Position numbers and translations under genes: made by a program | In this document: piece by piece, positions 43,905 through 56,230 of the stretch | Numbering within the stretch: the first letter of the stretch is position 1 | Layout: each line of letters starts with the position of its first letter | The notes under the pieces: generated by a model | The model's input: only the letters and a program-made list of their open reading frames with translations | What the model was told of the DNA's origin: nothing | The model's database searches: none | NCBI GenBank assembly: GCA_030035585.1 | Contig: CM057469.1 | Span: 22,686,501 to 22,750,500 of the forward strand | Reading direction: 5' to 3' | Origin: Dugong dugon | Lineage: Eukaryota > Chordata > Mammalia > Sirenia > Dugongidae | Length of the DNA: 64,000 bases

Positions 43905-44365
43905 TGTTGTACTGTGGTGGCCTGCATGTTTCTGTGATGCTGAAAACTATGTCATTGGTATTTCAAATACCAGCATGGTCACCCATGGTAGATAGATTTT
44001 AGTGGAGCTTCCAGACTAAGACAGAAAGGCCTAGTGATCTGCCTCCAAAAATTAGCCAACAAAGACCCTACAGATCACAGAATATTGTCTGAGATTTCGA
44101 CTCACTTACTTTGGACGTGCCATCGGGAGGGACTGATTACTGGAGAAGGACATCATGTTTGGTAAAGTAGAGGGCCAAGGGAAACGAGGGAAACTCTCAA
44201 TGAGATGGATTGACGCAATGGCTGCAACAATGGACTCAAACCTACCAACAGTCATGAAGATGGTGCAGGACCAGGCAACAGTTCATTCTGTTATAAATGG
44301 GGTTACCATGAGTCAGAGCTGACTTGTTGGCAACTAACGGCATCAACTACAACAACAAAACATAG
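43905..44365 (+). mobile_element. Internally deleted RTE derivative
   Basis: RTE 5' portion (TGTACTGTGGTGGCCTGCAT ... AACAAAGACCCTACAGATCA, AATATTGTCTGA) is joined near 44093 to the 3' portion (GATTTCGACTCACTTACTTT, GAGAAGGACATCATGTTTGG ... AACTACAACAACAA). The junction differs from that in the copy at 15065, so the two deletions are separate. Confidence 0.8.
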
Positions 44366-45257
44366 CCGAATAAGGTGAATATTCGAGAGTCAGCCTCATA
44401 ATAAGCCTTCAGCAAGCCAAAACTGACCAAATTATTGCTGTAAATTTTCTCTTTTTTGTGATGGGAAGTAAGAGACTGCATATCCTTCAAAACAGCTTTA
44501 AAGACCATGTACTATATGAATACAGAGTGTGTATTTTGTCCACCGGTCAACGATAAGGCATTTAAAAAACATGTTGTCTTGAGAACACAATATGTGTAGA
44601 GACAAACTCTTAGAATAGGAATGGGCCTAAATGATCTTATTCCCACCTGGGGCAGAACCACACTTTCTATAACTACTTGGCCATTTCAGTGGATGGGACA
44701 CTCACAAATGTAATAACAGAAACAGAAATATCCCACATTTGTATATGCTTTTATTAATACAAAATAAGTTTTCTCATGAAATTCTCCCAGCAACCCTACT
44801 TGTTCTTAGAACAGTTCTAACTATTCTAAGGTCTTCCTTTTATCGAGCAGAACTTTCTTTTCTGCAACGTCTGATTTATGATCTTAATCCTCTGGAGCTG
44901 TGTCGGATAAACTAATTTTTCTTTCACGTGACAACCACTGCAATATTTGGAGGCACTGTCATGTTCCCTTTTCCCCAATTTCCCCAGTCATTCTTTCTCT
45001 CCACTCAGCAACTTAATTTTGCTTTTTATTTTTTGGCCTCAGCCTTCCAGTTTTTTTTCATCCATTTTTTTAATGGCACCTGCTTGCCAGTCTCTCCAAC
45101 CACCTAGTCACTGCTCTGAACACAGTATTACCTTCATCACCTTTAAACTAGAGTTCTGGGAATTGAATGAAGTACTCCCAATGTCTGACTGGTGTGTGAA
45201 CAGGGAGATTCTTATCTGCTTTGATCAGGACATGTTGTTGAGGTTAACGGTAGGTAT
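44366..45257. other. No gene recognised
   Basis: A 106-codon frame at 44947-45267 (plus) is rich in Ser, Phe and Pro. It has no domain and no sign of exon structure, so I do not call it. Confidence 0.4.
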
Positions 45258-45490
45258 TATCACCTAAGGGTCAGAGCATGGACACAGGAGCTGGTCACAC
45301 CCATGGTCAAATCATAGCTTTACCTCTTAGCTGTGTGACCTTGAAAGAGCTACCTAACCTCTCAGTCTGAGCTTAGTTTTTTCATCTGAAATGTGAGAAT
45401 AATAATATTTCATATTTATCAAGAAGTTTGGTTGCAAGGATTTACTGAGATATTGCACATAATCTTCTTGGCACTATTAATAACAACAGT
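45258..45490 (+). mobile_element. MIR SINE, near complete
   Basis: GTCAGAGCATGGACACAGGA, CTCTTAGCTGTGTGACCTTG, AGAGCTACCTAACCTCTCAG, CATCTGAAATGTGAGAATAA and the 3' end with TTGGCACTATTAATAAC. One of the best-preserved MIRs here. Confidence 0.85.
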
Positions 45491-45631
45491 AGCAATAATA
45501 TAGCTCAAGAACTTTGATTTGAGGGCAAGCATATCACACTTAGTTCATATTAAGCTTCTAGTCAAGAGAATACCCTTGGTTTCTCTTATGTATTAACTTT
45601 TAAATCTGGTCTCCTGCATCCTGTAGAGTAG

Positions 45632-45815
45632 CAGTTCTTAACCATATCTGCCTGTTAGAGTCACATGGATGAGGAGCACTTAGAAATTCCAGGGCCAGGC
45701 TGTACTCCAGAAACCAATTAAATCATAATTTCCAGGGATGAGGACTAGACATTATTTTTTTTAACTCTGAGATTATTTTAATGTGCGGCTAAATTTTAGA
45801 ACCACTACTGTAGAA
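45632..45815 (+). mobile_element. MER5-like hAT-Charlie element
   Basis: Terminal repeats TAGCAGTTCTTAACC and TTTTAGAACCACTACTG bracket GTTAGAGTCACATGGATGAG, CTGTACTCCAGAAACCAATT and TTATTTTAATGTGCGGCTAA. Complete but diverged, non-autonomous. Confidence 0.75.
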
Positions 45816-45889
45816 TTTTATAGATTAAATGGAGCTTAAATACCATCTAATTCAACATCTGCTTTATTAGTCAGAGTAAGTAATGCTAG

Positions 45890-46096
45890 AAAGAGGCCTG
45901 GTAACACAATGGTTAAGTGCTCAGTTGCTAATCAAAAGATTGGTGGTTAGAACCTACCAGCCGCTCTGCAGGAAAAAGGACCTGGCAGTCTGCTCCTATA
46001 AAGATTTCATCCTAGACAACCCTATGAGGGCAGTTCTACTATGTCATATAGGGTCACTATGAGTCGTAATCAACTCGACAGCACACAACAACAACA
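45890..46096 (+). mobile_element. AfroSINE, sense, 12-bp target duplication
   Basis: Head GGCCTGGTAACACAATGGTT, body GGACCTGGCAGTCTGCTCCT, 3' end GAGTCGTAATCAACTCGACA with a CAACAACAAC tail. Perfect duplication AAGTAATGCTAG at 45878-45889 and 46097-46108. The body has the RTE-like segment kept in full, a long-form copy. Confidence 0.93.
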
Positions 46097-46335
46097 AAGT
46101 AATGCTAGCAGCTATAACAAACAAGCCCACAAATCTCAGTAGCTTAACAGGATGAAAGTTTATTTCTCATTCACTCCAAGTCCACTGTGAATATTCTCGG
46201 TTGACAGGAAACTTCCAACATAGGAACCTAAACTTCTTCCATTTTATGTCTCTGCCTTCTTCTGAGTTATTATGGTTCATCCCAATAAGTCATGCATAAG
46301 TAGTTTTCATTTCCCAGGCTTAAATGTGGCATTTA

Positions 46336-46395
46336 AGACCAGTTGCTGTCCTTGATTCCAATTCATGGTGACCCCGTGTGTGATGTCTGCCCAGA
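46336..46395 (-). mobile_element. AfroSINE 3'-end stub
   Basis: Plus-strand GACCAGTTGCTGTCCTTGAT and CATGGTGACCCCGTGTGTGA. About 60 bases of the SINE 3' end inside the MaLR-like LTR. Confidence 0.6.
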
Positions 46396-46515
46396 GTCTA
46401 CTGGCTGGAACTCAGTCATGTCACTCCCTCAAAGATAGGGAAGCTGGAGAACATAGTTTAACCATGTGTCTGGAAAGAGTGGAAATGGATTGGTAAGCAT
46501 CTCGTTATACCATAC

Positions 46516-47147
46516 CTGCAGTTAAAAATAAATAAAGATTAGCCCTTATTAACTGTAGGAGGCTTTTGCACTTATTCTTTTTTACTGACATGTGAACCTT
46601 ACTTATCTTTATAATTTTTTTAGCTTTAGCCCATTTCATTTATTGTAATAGAACCTCAATTCTTAATATACTTGTAAAGAGACAACAGCTTAACAATTAT
46701 ACTGCCACTACAGTGAGTCTACCTGCCACAAATTTAGCGAAGTCCTTCTGATAACCCAGGAGGGTCTATAATACACTATAAACACCCCACAAAATTAGAA
46801 CATGGGGTATTCTTCCCAGTATTTCAGTTCCTTTTGCTTTAATTTTCAGAGGCATTTGCCCCCTTTTATAATTAAAAGAGAGCGTTAGAGAGAATGATGA
46901 GAGGAAAGAAAAACAACTTTTTTGTCTCAGAAATACTTTCTCTGCTTTCAGCTGTTCTTAAACCTGGCTGCATGTTAGAAATACCTGGATGGCTTAAAAA
47001 ACATTCTGTCCCTGGACCATATCCCTGGAGATTTGGATGTAATTGGTCTGGTAGTATGGCTCAGGAATTGGTATTTTAAAAATATACTTAGGTTAATGTG
47101 ACCGAGAGTAAGAATTACTCCTTCAGTCCATGAGTTGTTTTTCTTTC
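46516..47147. other. No gene; MER5-like piece at about 46957-47095
   Basis: The piece reads CTTAAACCTGGCTGCATGTT, GAAATACCTGGATGGCTTAA, GGAGATTTGGATGTAATTGG: a hAT-Charlie MER5-type fragment. 46516-46956 is unassigned. Confidence 0.55.
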
Positions 47148-47383
47148 TTTTTTTTTTTTATTGTGGTTTAAATGAAAGTTTACAGTTCAAGTTAGTTTCT
47201 CATACAAAAATTCATACACACACTGCTATGTGACTCTTGTTGCTCTCCCCATACTGTGACAGCACACTCCTCCTTTCCACCCCTGATTTCTGGTGTCCAT
47301 TCAACCAACTCCTGTCCCTTTCTGCTTTCTCATCTCACCTCCCGACAGGAGCTACCCATTTATACTCATGTGTCTACTTGAGC

Positions 47384-48103
47384 TAAGAAGAATAGATATA
47401 TGCACACCCATGTTCATTGCAGCACTGTTTACGATAGCAAAAAGATGGAAACAACCTAGGTGCCCATCAATGGATGAATGGATAAACAAATTATGGTATA
47501 TAAACACAATGGAATACTACACAACAATAAAGAATAACAATGAACCCGTGAAACATCTCATAACATGGATGAATCTGGAAGGCATTATGCTGACTGAAAT
47601 TAATCAGTCACATGAGGACAAATATAGTATAAGACCACTATTTTAAGAACTCAAGAAAAGCTTTAAACACAGAAGAAAACATTCTTTGATGGTTACGAGG
47701 CGGGGGAAGGAGGGAGAGGGGTATTCACTAACTAGATAGTAGACAAGAATTATCTTAGGTGAAGGGAAGGACGGGAGCTCAGCACAACTAGACTAAACCA
47801 AAAGCTAGGAAGTTTCCTGAATACAACCAAACACTTCAAGGGACAGCGTAGCAGGGGTGGGGGTCTGGGGACCATGGTTTCAGGGGACATCTAGGTCAAT
47901 TGGCATAACGAAGTTTATTAAGAAAAGCTTCTGCATCCCACTTTGGTTAGTGGTGGCTGGGGTCTTAAAAGCTAGCGAGTGGCCATCTAAGATGCATCAG
48001 TTGGTCCCAACCCACCTGGAGCAAAGGAGAATGAAGAACACCAAAGGCACAAGGAAAATATTAGCCCAAGAAACAAAAGGGCCACATAAACCAGAGACTG
48101 CAT
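47384..48103 (+). mobile_element. Inverted segment of L1-C (ORF2 end plus 3' UTR, sense)
   Basis: This block reads as L1 in sense: AATAGATATATGCACACCCA, the ORF2 end (FTIAKRWKQPRCPSMDEWIN, 47293-47646) and 3' UTR (CCATGGTTTCAGGGGACATC, GCATAACGAAGTTTATTAAG). The flanks on both sides are antisense. Its left end is the ORF2 codon that lies within about 10 bases of where antisense ORF2 resumes at 48104, so ORF2 is cut there almost without loss. About 350 bases of 3' UTR seem missing at the 47383 junction. Confidence 0.8.
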
Positions 48104-51100
48104 CAGCTTTTATTTCTCTAGGCTATATTCCAAAGAATGGGATTGCTGGATCATATGGTACTCCTATTTTTAGCTTTTTAAGGAAGCACCAAATAGATTT
48201 CCAAAGTGGTTGTACCATTTTACATTCCCACCAACAGTGTGTAAGTGTTCCAGTCTCTCCACAACCTCTCCAACATTTATTATTTTGTATTTTTTTGGAT
48301 GCTAGCCTTTTTTGGGGTGAGATGATATCTCATTATAGTTTTGATTTGCATTTCTCTAATGACTAATGATTGTTAGCATTTCCTCATGTATTTGTTAGCT
48401 GCCTGAATATCTTGTTTGGTGAAGTTCCTGTTCATGTTCTTTGCCCATTTTTTTAATTGGGTTATTTGTCTTTTTGTTGTTGAGGTGTTGCAGTATCTTG
48501 TAGATTTTAGAGATTAGACCCTGATTGGATTTGTCATAGCCAAAAATTTTTTCCCAGTCTGTAGGTTGTCTGTTGACTCTTTTGGTGAAGTCTTTTGATG
48601 AGCGTAAGTGTTATCTAGTTTCTCTTCTCGTGTTTATGCATTGTTACTTATGGTTCATATTCTGTTTATGCCATGTGTTAGGGCTCTTAGGGTTGTCCCT
48701 ATTTTTTCTTCCATAATCTTTATCGTTTTAGATTTTATATTTAGGTCTTTGATCCATTTTGAGTTAGTTTTTGTGCATGGTGTGAGGTATGGATCTTGTT
48801 TTAGTTTTTTGCAGATGGATATCCAGTTATGCCAGCACCATGTGTTAAAGAGACTATGTTTTCCCCAATTAACAGACTTTGGGCCTTTATCAAATATCAG
48901 CTGCTCATAGGTGGATGAATGTATGTCTGGATTCTCAATTCTGTTCCATTGGTCTATGTATCTGTTGTTGTACCAGTACTAGCCTGTTTTGACTACTGTG
49001 GCGGTATCATAAGTTCTAAAATCAGGTAGTGTGAGGCCTCCCACTTTGTTTTTCTTCTTCAGTAATGCTTTAGTTATCCAGGGCCTCTTCCCTTTCCATA
49101 TGAAGTTGGTGATTTGTTTCTCCATCTCATTAAAAAATGCCATTGGAATTTGGATCGGGATTGCATTGTATCTGTAGATTGCTTTGGGTAGAATGGACAT
49201 TTTCACAACTTTGAGTCTTCCTATCCATGAGCAAGCTATGTTTTTCCACTTATGCAGCTCTCTTTTGGTTTCTTGCAGTAGTGTCTTGTTTTCTTTGCAT
49301 AGGTCTTTTATGTCTCTGGTTAGATTTATTCCTAGGTATTTTATCTTCTTGGGGGCTATTGTAAATGGTATTGACTTGGTGATTTTCCTCTTCGAAGTTC
49401 TCTTTGTTGGTGTAGAGGAATCCAACTGATTTTCCTAGGTTTATGTCGTATCTTGATACTTTGCTGAAATCTTCTACTAGTTCCAGTAGTTTTCTTGTGG
49501 ATTCTTTGGGGATTCTTCGCGGATGATATAAGGTTATATCATCTGCAAACAGAGATACTTTGACTTCTTCCTTACCAGTTTAGATGCCTTTTGTTTGTTT
49601 TTCTAGCCTAATTGATTGATCTAGCTAGTACCTCCAACACAATGTTGAATAAGAGTGGTGATAAAAGCGCATCCTTGTCTGGTTCCCGTTCTCAAGGGGA
49701 ATGCTTTCAGACTCTCCATTTAGGATGATGTTGGCTGTCGGCTTTGTATAAATGCCGTTAATTATGTTGAAGAATTTCCCTTCTATTCCTATTTTGCTAA
49801 GAGTTTTTAATCATGAATGACTGTTGAACTTTGTCAAATGCCTTTTCTGCATCAATTGATAAGATAATGTGATTCTTGTGTTTTGTTTTATTTATTTGAT
49901 GGATTACATTGATTGTTTTTCTAATGTTGAAGCATCCCTGCATACCTAGTATAAATCCCACTTGGTCATGGTGAATTATTTTTTTGATGTGTCAGTGAAT
50001 CTATGGCTAGAATTTTTTTTGAGGATTTTTATGTCTATGTTCATGAGTGATATGGTCTGTAATTTTCTCTTTTTGTGGTGTTTTTACCTGGTTTTGGTAA
50101 CAGGGTCATGCTGGCTTCATAGAATGAGTTTGGGTGTATTCTGTCCTTTTCTATACTCTATACTCTGAAATACCTTTAGTAGTAGTGGTGTTAACTCTTC
50201 TTTGAAAGTTTGGTAGAATTCTCCAGTGAAACTGTCCAGATCAGGGTTTTTTTTTTTTTTTGGAAGTTTTTTAATTACCTTTTCAATCTCCTCTTTTGTT
50301 ATAGGTTCATTTAGCTGTGCTACCTCTGTTCGTGTTAGTTTAGGTAGGTAGTGTGTTTCTAGAAATTTGTTCATTTCCTCTAGGGTTTCAAATTTGTTAG
50401 AGTACAGTTTTTCATAGTATTCTGGTATGGTACTTTTAATTTTAGTTGGGTCTGTTGTGATATCGCCTATCTCATTTCTTATATAGATTATTTGCTTCTT
50501 TTCCTGTTTTTCTTTTGTCAGTTTGGCCAATGGTTTTATCAACTTTGTTCTTTTCAAACAACCAGCTTTTGGTCTTGTGAACTCTTTCAATTTTTTCTCT
50601 TCTCTATTTCATTTAATTCTGCTCTAATTTTCATTATTTGCTTTCTTCTGCTGCCTGAGTGCTTCTTTTGCTGCTCTCTTTCTATTTGTTTGAGTTGTAA
50701 GTTTAACATTTTTCTTTTGGCCCTTTCTTCTTTTTGGATATGTGTCTTTATTGCTATAAACTGACCTCTGAGCACTGCTTTTGCTGTGCCCCAAAGGTTC
50801 TGGTAGGATGTGTTTTCATTCTCATTTGATTCTGTGAATTTCTTTATATTCCATCCTTAATCTTTTATATAAGCCAGTAGTTTTTGAGCAAGTTGTTCAG
50901 TTTCCATGTGTTTGATTTTATTTCCTTGCTTTTTCTGTTATTGATTTCTACTTTTATGGCTGTATGATCAGAAAAGATGCTTTCTAATATTTCAGTGCTT
51001 TGTATTCTGTTAAGGCTTGCTTTATGGCCTAATATGTGGTTTATTGTGGAGAATGTTCCATGGGCGTTGGAAAAGAAAGTATACTTGGCTGAGGTTGAGT

Positions 51101-51644
51101 GGAGTGTTCTGTTTATGTCTTTGAGATCAAGTTGGTTGATTGCGGCATTTAGATCTTCTGTGTCTTATTGAGCTTCTTTCTGGATGTTCTGTTGTTCACT
51201 GAAAGTGGTGTGTTGAAGTCGCCACAGTTGTTGTGGAGCTGTCTGTCTCTCCTTTCAGTGCTGTTAGCGTTGGTTTTATATATTTTGGAGTCTTGTCATT
51301 GGGTGCATAAATATTTATTATGGTTATGTCCTCTTGGTGTACTGACCCTTTAATAATTATATAGTGTCCTTCCTTATCCTTTGTGTTGGATTTTGCTTTA
51401 AAGTCTATTTTGTCAGAGATTAACATTACCACTCCTGCTCTCTTTTGATAGTGGTTTGCTTGATATATTTTTTCCATCTTTTGAGTTTTAGTTTGTTTGT
51501 GTCTTTAATGTGTGTCTCTTGTAGGCAGCATATAGACAGATCATGTTTTTTAATCGATTCTGCCACTCTCTGTCTCTTTATTGGTGCATTTAGTCCATTT
51601 ACATTCAGTGTAATTATTGATAGGTATGAGTTTAGTGCTATCAT
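48104..51644 (-). pseudogene. L1-C ORF2, broken
   Basis: Endonuclease and reverse transcriptase remnant. Start Met at 51642-51644 (MIALNSYLSIITLNVNG; CCLQETH follows). Endonuclease text includes IINIYAPND (51196-51477). The linker and palm lie at 50117-50590 (ENFT-like [15 protein letters not shown]; start of polymerase). The catalytic region is decayed near 49540 (CATCTGCAAACAGAG). The thumb/C-terminal region is 48979-49425 ([20 protein letters not shown]). At least six frame breaks. The C-terminal end lies in the inverted segment. Confidence 0.85.
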
Positions 51645-52083
51645 TTTTATGTCTTTTGTGTGTGTGTGTGTGTTGTTGACAGTTTCTTTGTTCCACTTCA
51701 TTTTCTGTGCTGAGTCGTTTTTCTTTATGTATTTTCATCTTTTTCATTGTTGATTTTGTATTTGCTGAGTGTTAACTTTTTCTTGTTTTTTATTTTGATG
51801 TGTGGGATTGTTTGCTTCCTTTGTGGTTACCTTAATAGCTACCACTATTTTTCTAAGCTTAAACCAACCTTTTATTTCTTTATATTGCCTTGTCTTCCTC
51901 TACATATGAAAGATCTATGACTACATTTTTTACTCCCTCTTTTTTGTTTTAATATTACCATCTTTTACATATTGACATCTCTTTTTTCAGCATTACAGCT
52001 TTGATTTGTTTTTGTGTCTTCCCTATATGGGTAAATATCTGGTTGCTCTGTTCTGTGTTCTAGTCTTGGGTTGTTATCTGATG

Positions 52084-53043
52084 TTATTGATTTTCTAACC
52101 AAAGTACTTCCTTTAGAATTTCTTGTAATTTTGATTTGGTTTTTGCAAATTCTGTAAACTTCTGTTTATCTGGAGATGACCTAATTTTGCCATCATATTT
52201 GGGAGACAGTTTTGCTGGATATATAATTCTTGGCTGGCAATTTCTTTTCCTTCAAGCCTTTGCATATGTCATTTCATTGCCTTCTTGCCTGCATGGTTCT
52301 TGCTGAGTAGTCTGAGCTTATTCTTGTTGACTTTCTTTTGTAGATGACTTTTCATTTATCCCTAGACGCTTTTAAAGTTCTCTGTTTATCTTTGGTTTTG
52401 GCAAGTTTGATTATAATATGTCTTGGTGACTTTCTTTTGGAATCTGCCTTGTGTGGGGTTTGATGAACATTTGGATAGATATCTTCTCATCTTTCATGAT
52501 ATCAGGGATGTTTTCTGCCAATTAATTTTTAGCAATTTTCTCTGTATTTTCTGTTATTCCCCCCTGTTCTGGTACTCCAGTCATTTGTAGGTTATTCCTC
52601 TTGATAGAGTCCCACATAATTCTTAGGGTTTCTTCATTTTTTTAATCTGATTTTTCCTTAAATAAATTGGTGTCAAATGCTTCATCTTCAGTCTCACTAG
52701 TTCTGACTTCCATTGCCTCAATTCTGCTCCTGTGACTTTCTATTGTGCTGTCTAATTCTGAAATTTTATTGTTAATCTTTTGGATTGCTGTTTGCTGTCT
52801 CTCTATGAATTCTTGCAGCCTGTTAAATTTATCATTATGCTCTTCTATAGCTTTCTTAAGTTCCTCTATTACTTTGTCTGTGTGTCCCTTGGAGTAATCT
52901 GAGTTTTGCATGATTTCCTTCCTGATCTCTTGAAAAGTTCTGTATATTAATCTTCTGTAATCTACCTCTGGTAATTCCCAGAACTTCTCATCCTCTGGAG
53001 AATTTCTTGGTTCTTTGTTTTGGGAGCTTGCTGAAACTATCAT
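52084..53043 (-). pseudogene. L1-C ORF1, broken
   Basis: Met at 53043 (MIVSASSQNKEPRNSPEDEK). The coiled-coil region (IEELKKAIEEHNDKFNRLQE ... IQKINNKISELDSTIESHRS) is open to 52642, then frame breaks in the RRM-like region. The C-terminal domain ends near 52084 (plus-strand complement TTCTGTTTATCTGGAGATGA is the PDKQK block). About 319 codons; normal for the family. Confidence 0.8.
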
Positions 53044-53140
53044 GTTCTGCTTCTTTATGTGATTTGATATTGACTGCTATGTCTGAGCCAGCAATAAGTT
53101 ATTATATTTATTGTATGTTTGCTTACTGTGTCCTAGCTTG

Positions 53141-54917
53141 TTTTTTTTTAATTGTACTTTATACGAAGGTTTACAGAACAAATGGTTTCTCATTAAACAG
53201 TTAGTACACATATTATTTTAAGATACTGGTTAACAATCCCATGACATGTCAACAGTGTCCTTTCTTAACCTTTGGTTGCCTATTACCAGCTTTTCTGTCC
53301 CCTCCTAGTTTCTAGTCTTTTTCCCTGGGTTATTGTGCCCCATTAGTCTCATTTTGTTTTATTGGGCTGTCTAATCTTCGGCTGAAGGGTGAACCTCAGG
53401 AGGGACTTCATTACTGAGCTAAAAAGGTGTCTGGACCCTCAGGGTTTCTCCAGTCTCTGTCAGGTAAGTAAATCTTGTCTTTTTTTGTGAGTTAGAATTT
53501 TGTTCTGCATTTTTCTCCAGCTCTGTATGGGACCCTCTATTGTGATCCCTGTCAAAGCAGTCAGTGGTGGTAGCTGGGCACCATCTAGTTGTACTAGACT
53601 CAGTCTGGTGGAGGCCGTCATAGTTGTGTCCATTAGTCCTTTGGACTAATCTTTCCTTTGTATCTTGTTTTCTTCATTCTCCCTTGCTGCTGAAGGAGTG
53701 AGACCAGTGGAGCATCTTAGATGGCTGCTCACAGGCTTTTAACACTCCAGATGCTACTCACCAAGGTAGAATGTAGAACATTTTCTTTATCAACTATATT
53801 ATGCCAGTTGAGCTAGATATTCACTGATACCATGGTCCCCACAGCCCTCAGCCCAGTAATTTGGTTCCTCAGAGAGTTTGGATGTGTCTATGGCGCTTCC
53901 ATGACCTTTCCTTATACAAGTTTTACTGGCTTCCCCGGTATTGTGTACTGTCTTACCCTTCACCAAAGTTACCACTTTTCTATTGCGTATTTAGTATTTC
54001 CCCCTCACCCCTCCCATCCCTTGTAATGATCAAAGATTGTTTCTTTTTTTCATGTAAACCTTTTCATGATTCTTTACAGTAGTAGTCTTGTACAATATTT
54101 GTCCTTTTATGATTGACTTATTTCACTCATCATAATGTCCTCCAGTTACATCCATGTTGTGAAATACTTTGCAGATTCGTCATTGTTCTTTTTGGTTGCA
54201 TAATAGTCCATTGTGTGTATGTACCATAGTTTGTTTATCCATTCGTCTGTTGATGGGCATCTAGGTTGTTTCCATCTTTTTGCTATTGTGAACAATGCTA
54301 CAGTGAACATGGGTGTGCATATGTCTATTCGTGTGAAGGCTCTAATTTCACTAGGATACATTCCTAGGAGTGGGATTGCTGGATCATACGGTATTTCTGT
54401 TTCTAGCTTTCTAAGGAAGTGCCATATCATTTTCTAAAATGGTTGGATCGTTTTGAATTCCCACCAGCAGTGCATAAGAGTTCCAATCTCTCCACAGCCT
54501 CTCCAACGTTTGTTATTTCCAGTTTTTTTGATTTGTGCCAGTAATGCTGGGGTGAGATGGTATCTCACTGTGGGTTTGATTTGCATTTCTCTAATGGCTA
54601 GTGATCCTGAGCGTTCCCTCATGTGTCTGTTGGCTGCTTGAATGTCTTCTCTGGTGAAGTGTCAGTTCATTTCCTTTGCCTATTTTTTAATTGGATTAAT
54701 TGTCTTTTTGTTGTAAAGGTGTTGGATTTTCTTGTAGATTTTATAGATTAGATCTGTGTCTGACTTGCAATGTCCAATTTTTTTTCCCCAGTCTGTAGGT
54801 TCTCTTTTTAATCTTTTGGTGAATTCTTTTGATGAGCATAAGTGTTTCATTTTTAGAAGATCCCAGTTATCTTACTTATCTTCTGGAGTTTGTGTGTTGT
54901 TGGTTATGGTTTGTATA
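53141..54917 (-). mobile_element. L1-D: 5'-truncated antisense L1 in the L1-C 5' UTR
   Basis: T run 53141-53149, then a 3' UTR with a single terminal unit (GAAGGTTTACAGAACAAATG, TTAACAATCCCATGACATGT). The ORF2 end covers about 54074-54917 (FLRKLETEIPYDPAIPLLGM; FTIAKRWKQPRCPSTDEWIN), truncated inside ORF2 near TTATGGTTTGTATATG. L1-C text resumes at GTTGTTTTGATATG. A target duplication could not be fixed. It lies about 100 bases upstream of the L1-C ORF1 start. Confidence 0.85.
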
Positions 54918-56222
54918 TGTTTTGTGTTGTTTTGATATGCCCAAATAGGCTGCTGATGTGAGCTAGTTTGATTATTGGCGCCTTTGAAGTTCTAAAGTCC
55001 TGTCACCAAGTGGTTAGATCTGTTACTAGGAATGTGAGCCCAGGAGTCTGTTTACTTTTCTTGTTTGGATTCAGCTCAGGTGCCCAAGTAGTCAGTCACC
55101 AAGTGTGTGTGGTGTAGGCTGGCACCTACAGTCCTAGACTGGCACTGGTGATTGGTGTAGGCACAGATATCTGGCTGCAGTAGAGGGTCATGATCTGAGT
55201 AAGGCAGGGTGCTGACGGCTGCCCCTGAGTGTCTGGGTGGAAAGCATCTCCCAGTTCTCTAGAATGTGTAAGTGGGTAGATTTTGCAGCTGGACTATGGG
55301 TACCCACTGTTGTTGGCTGTAAGGACTGAGGGGCACCACTTATTCTTGGACCCCTGTCACGGGTGGCTGTGTGGTATGGGTGGAGCCACCAGTCCTCAGG
55401 CCCCTGATATGGATAGGCAAGAACCCTTCTTAATGGGCAGAGTGGTGTCAAATGTGACAAACCTGCCATTCCACCATACAGCTGATACAGTTGAAGTTAG
55501 GCTTCAGGTATATACCCTACTGTAGTGTGCTAATGAGGGCCTGTGCTGCTGAAATGAGCCCACACAGGACTATGCAGGGGTGAAAGGCATTCAAAGTCCA
55601 TGGACCCCTTATGCCTGTGTCTAGACAAAGGAGCTGCAGCTACTCTAAGTTCCCAGCTTAGGGAAGCTGACAGAGTATTCCAGTTTGTTGATTTGTTCCC
55701 TCTCCAAGGCCAGGAGAATGGCTTAGGGCATGTCCGGCCCAGGGCACGTGGCAATGGCTGAAGCAGGCCTGGGACCCAGTACAGAGTGGGAAGTGGGCAG
55801 GTAAATGGGAGAGAGGTTTTTCCCAAAGGGAATGTTTTTAGATCCGGGCAATAGGTTAGATGCATGTACTTAATCTTTTGCTAACTGAGCACTGCTTTTC
55901 ACTCATTCTGGCGGCTTGAGTATGCTCTCTGCCGCTCAGTCTCTCCTGATGTGGAGAACACATCCCGAGTGCCATTGCTTGCCTCACTGTGTGCATTGGC
56001 TACAGGGTGCCGGTTCTCTGCGGGTGAGGCCTGGCAACTCCTCTCTGCTTCTGAACCATCTCTCCATCCCCCTTCCACTCAGTCTGATTCCTCAACTTTA
56101 CTTTTGATGTTCAGGGCTCCTAGATGGTCATATATAGTTGATTCACTTGTTTTTTCAGATCTTTGTTGTAAGAGGGACTTCAGGAAGCATCTGACTACTC
56201 AGACATCTTGGCCCCGCCTCCT
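54918..56222 (-). other. L1-C 5' UTR (distal part)
   Basis: G/C-richer DNA without the tandem monomers of L1-B. The last 150 bases (TCTCCATCCCCCTTCCACTC, GGCTCCTAGATGGTC, TCTTTGTTGTAAGAGGGACT) match the L1-A and L1-B 5' termini in order. Frames of 80-111 codons here are not conserved with L1-B and are not called. Confidence 0.65.
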
Positions 56223-56230
56223 AGAGCAAG

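Larger units (their letters stand above)
45862..46515 (-). mobile_element. MaLR-like LTR, antisense, split by two SINE insertions
   Basis: Pieces 45862-45889, 46097-46333 and 46396-46515. Plus-strand CTATAACAAACAAGCCCACA, ATCTCAGTAGCTTAACAGGA, TTTATTTCTCATTCACTCCA and TGGCTGGAACTCAGTCATGT follow the reverse complement of a MaLR LTR. Low identity. Confidence 0.5.
47148..56230 (-). mobile_element. L1-C: antisense L1 with internal inversion, split by L1-D
   Basis: Order along the plus strand: T run (47148-47159), 3' UTR end (to 47383), an inverted block (47384-48103), ORF2 (48104-51644), ORF1 (52084-53043), 5' UTR (53044-53140 and 54918-56222) with 5' end complement ATCTTGGCCCCGCCTCC. Flanks GTTGTTTTTCTTTC (from 47134) and GTTGTTTCTTTTA (from 56232) are a likely target duplication. 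Net length about 7.3 kb. Same lineage as L1-B but older, with more stops. Confidence 0.85.

Noticed and set aside
44947-45267. 106-codon plus-strand frame as a host gene
   Set aside because: Low-complexity Ser/Phe/Pro composition, no domain, and it runs into a MIR.
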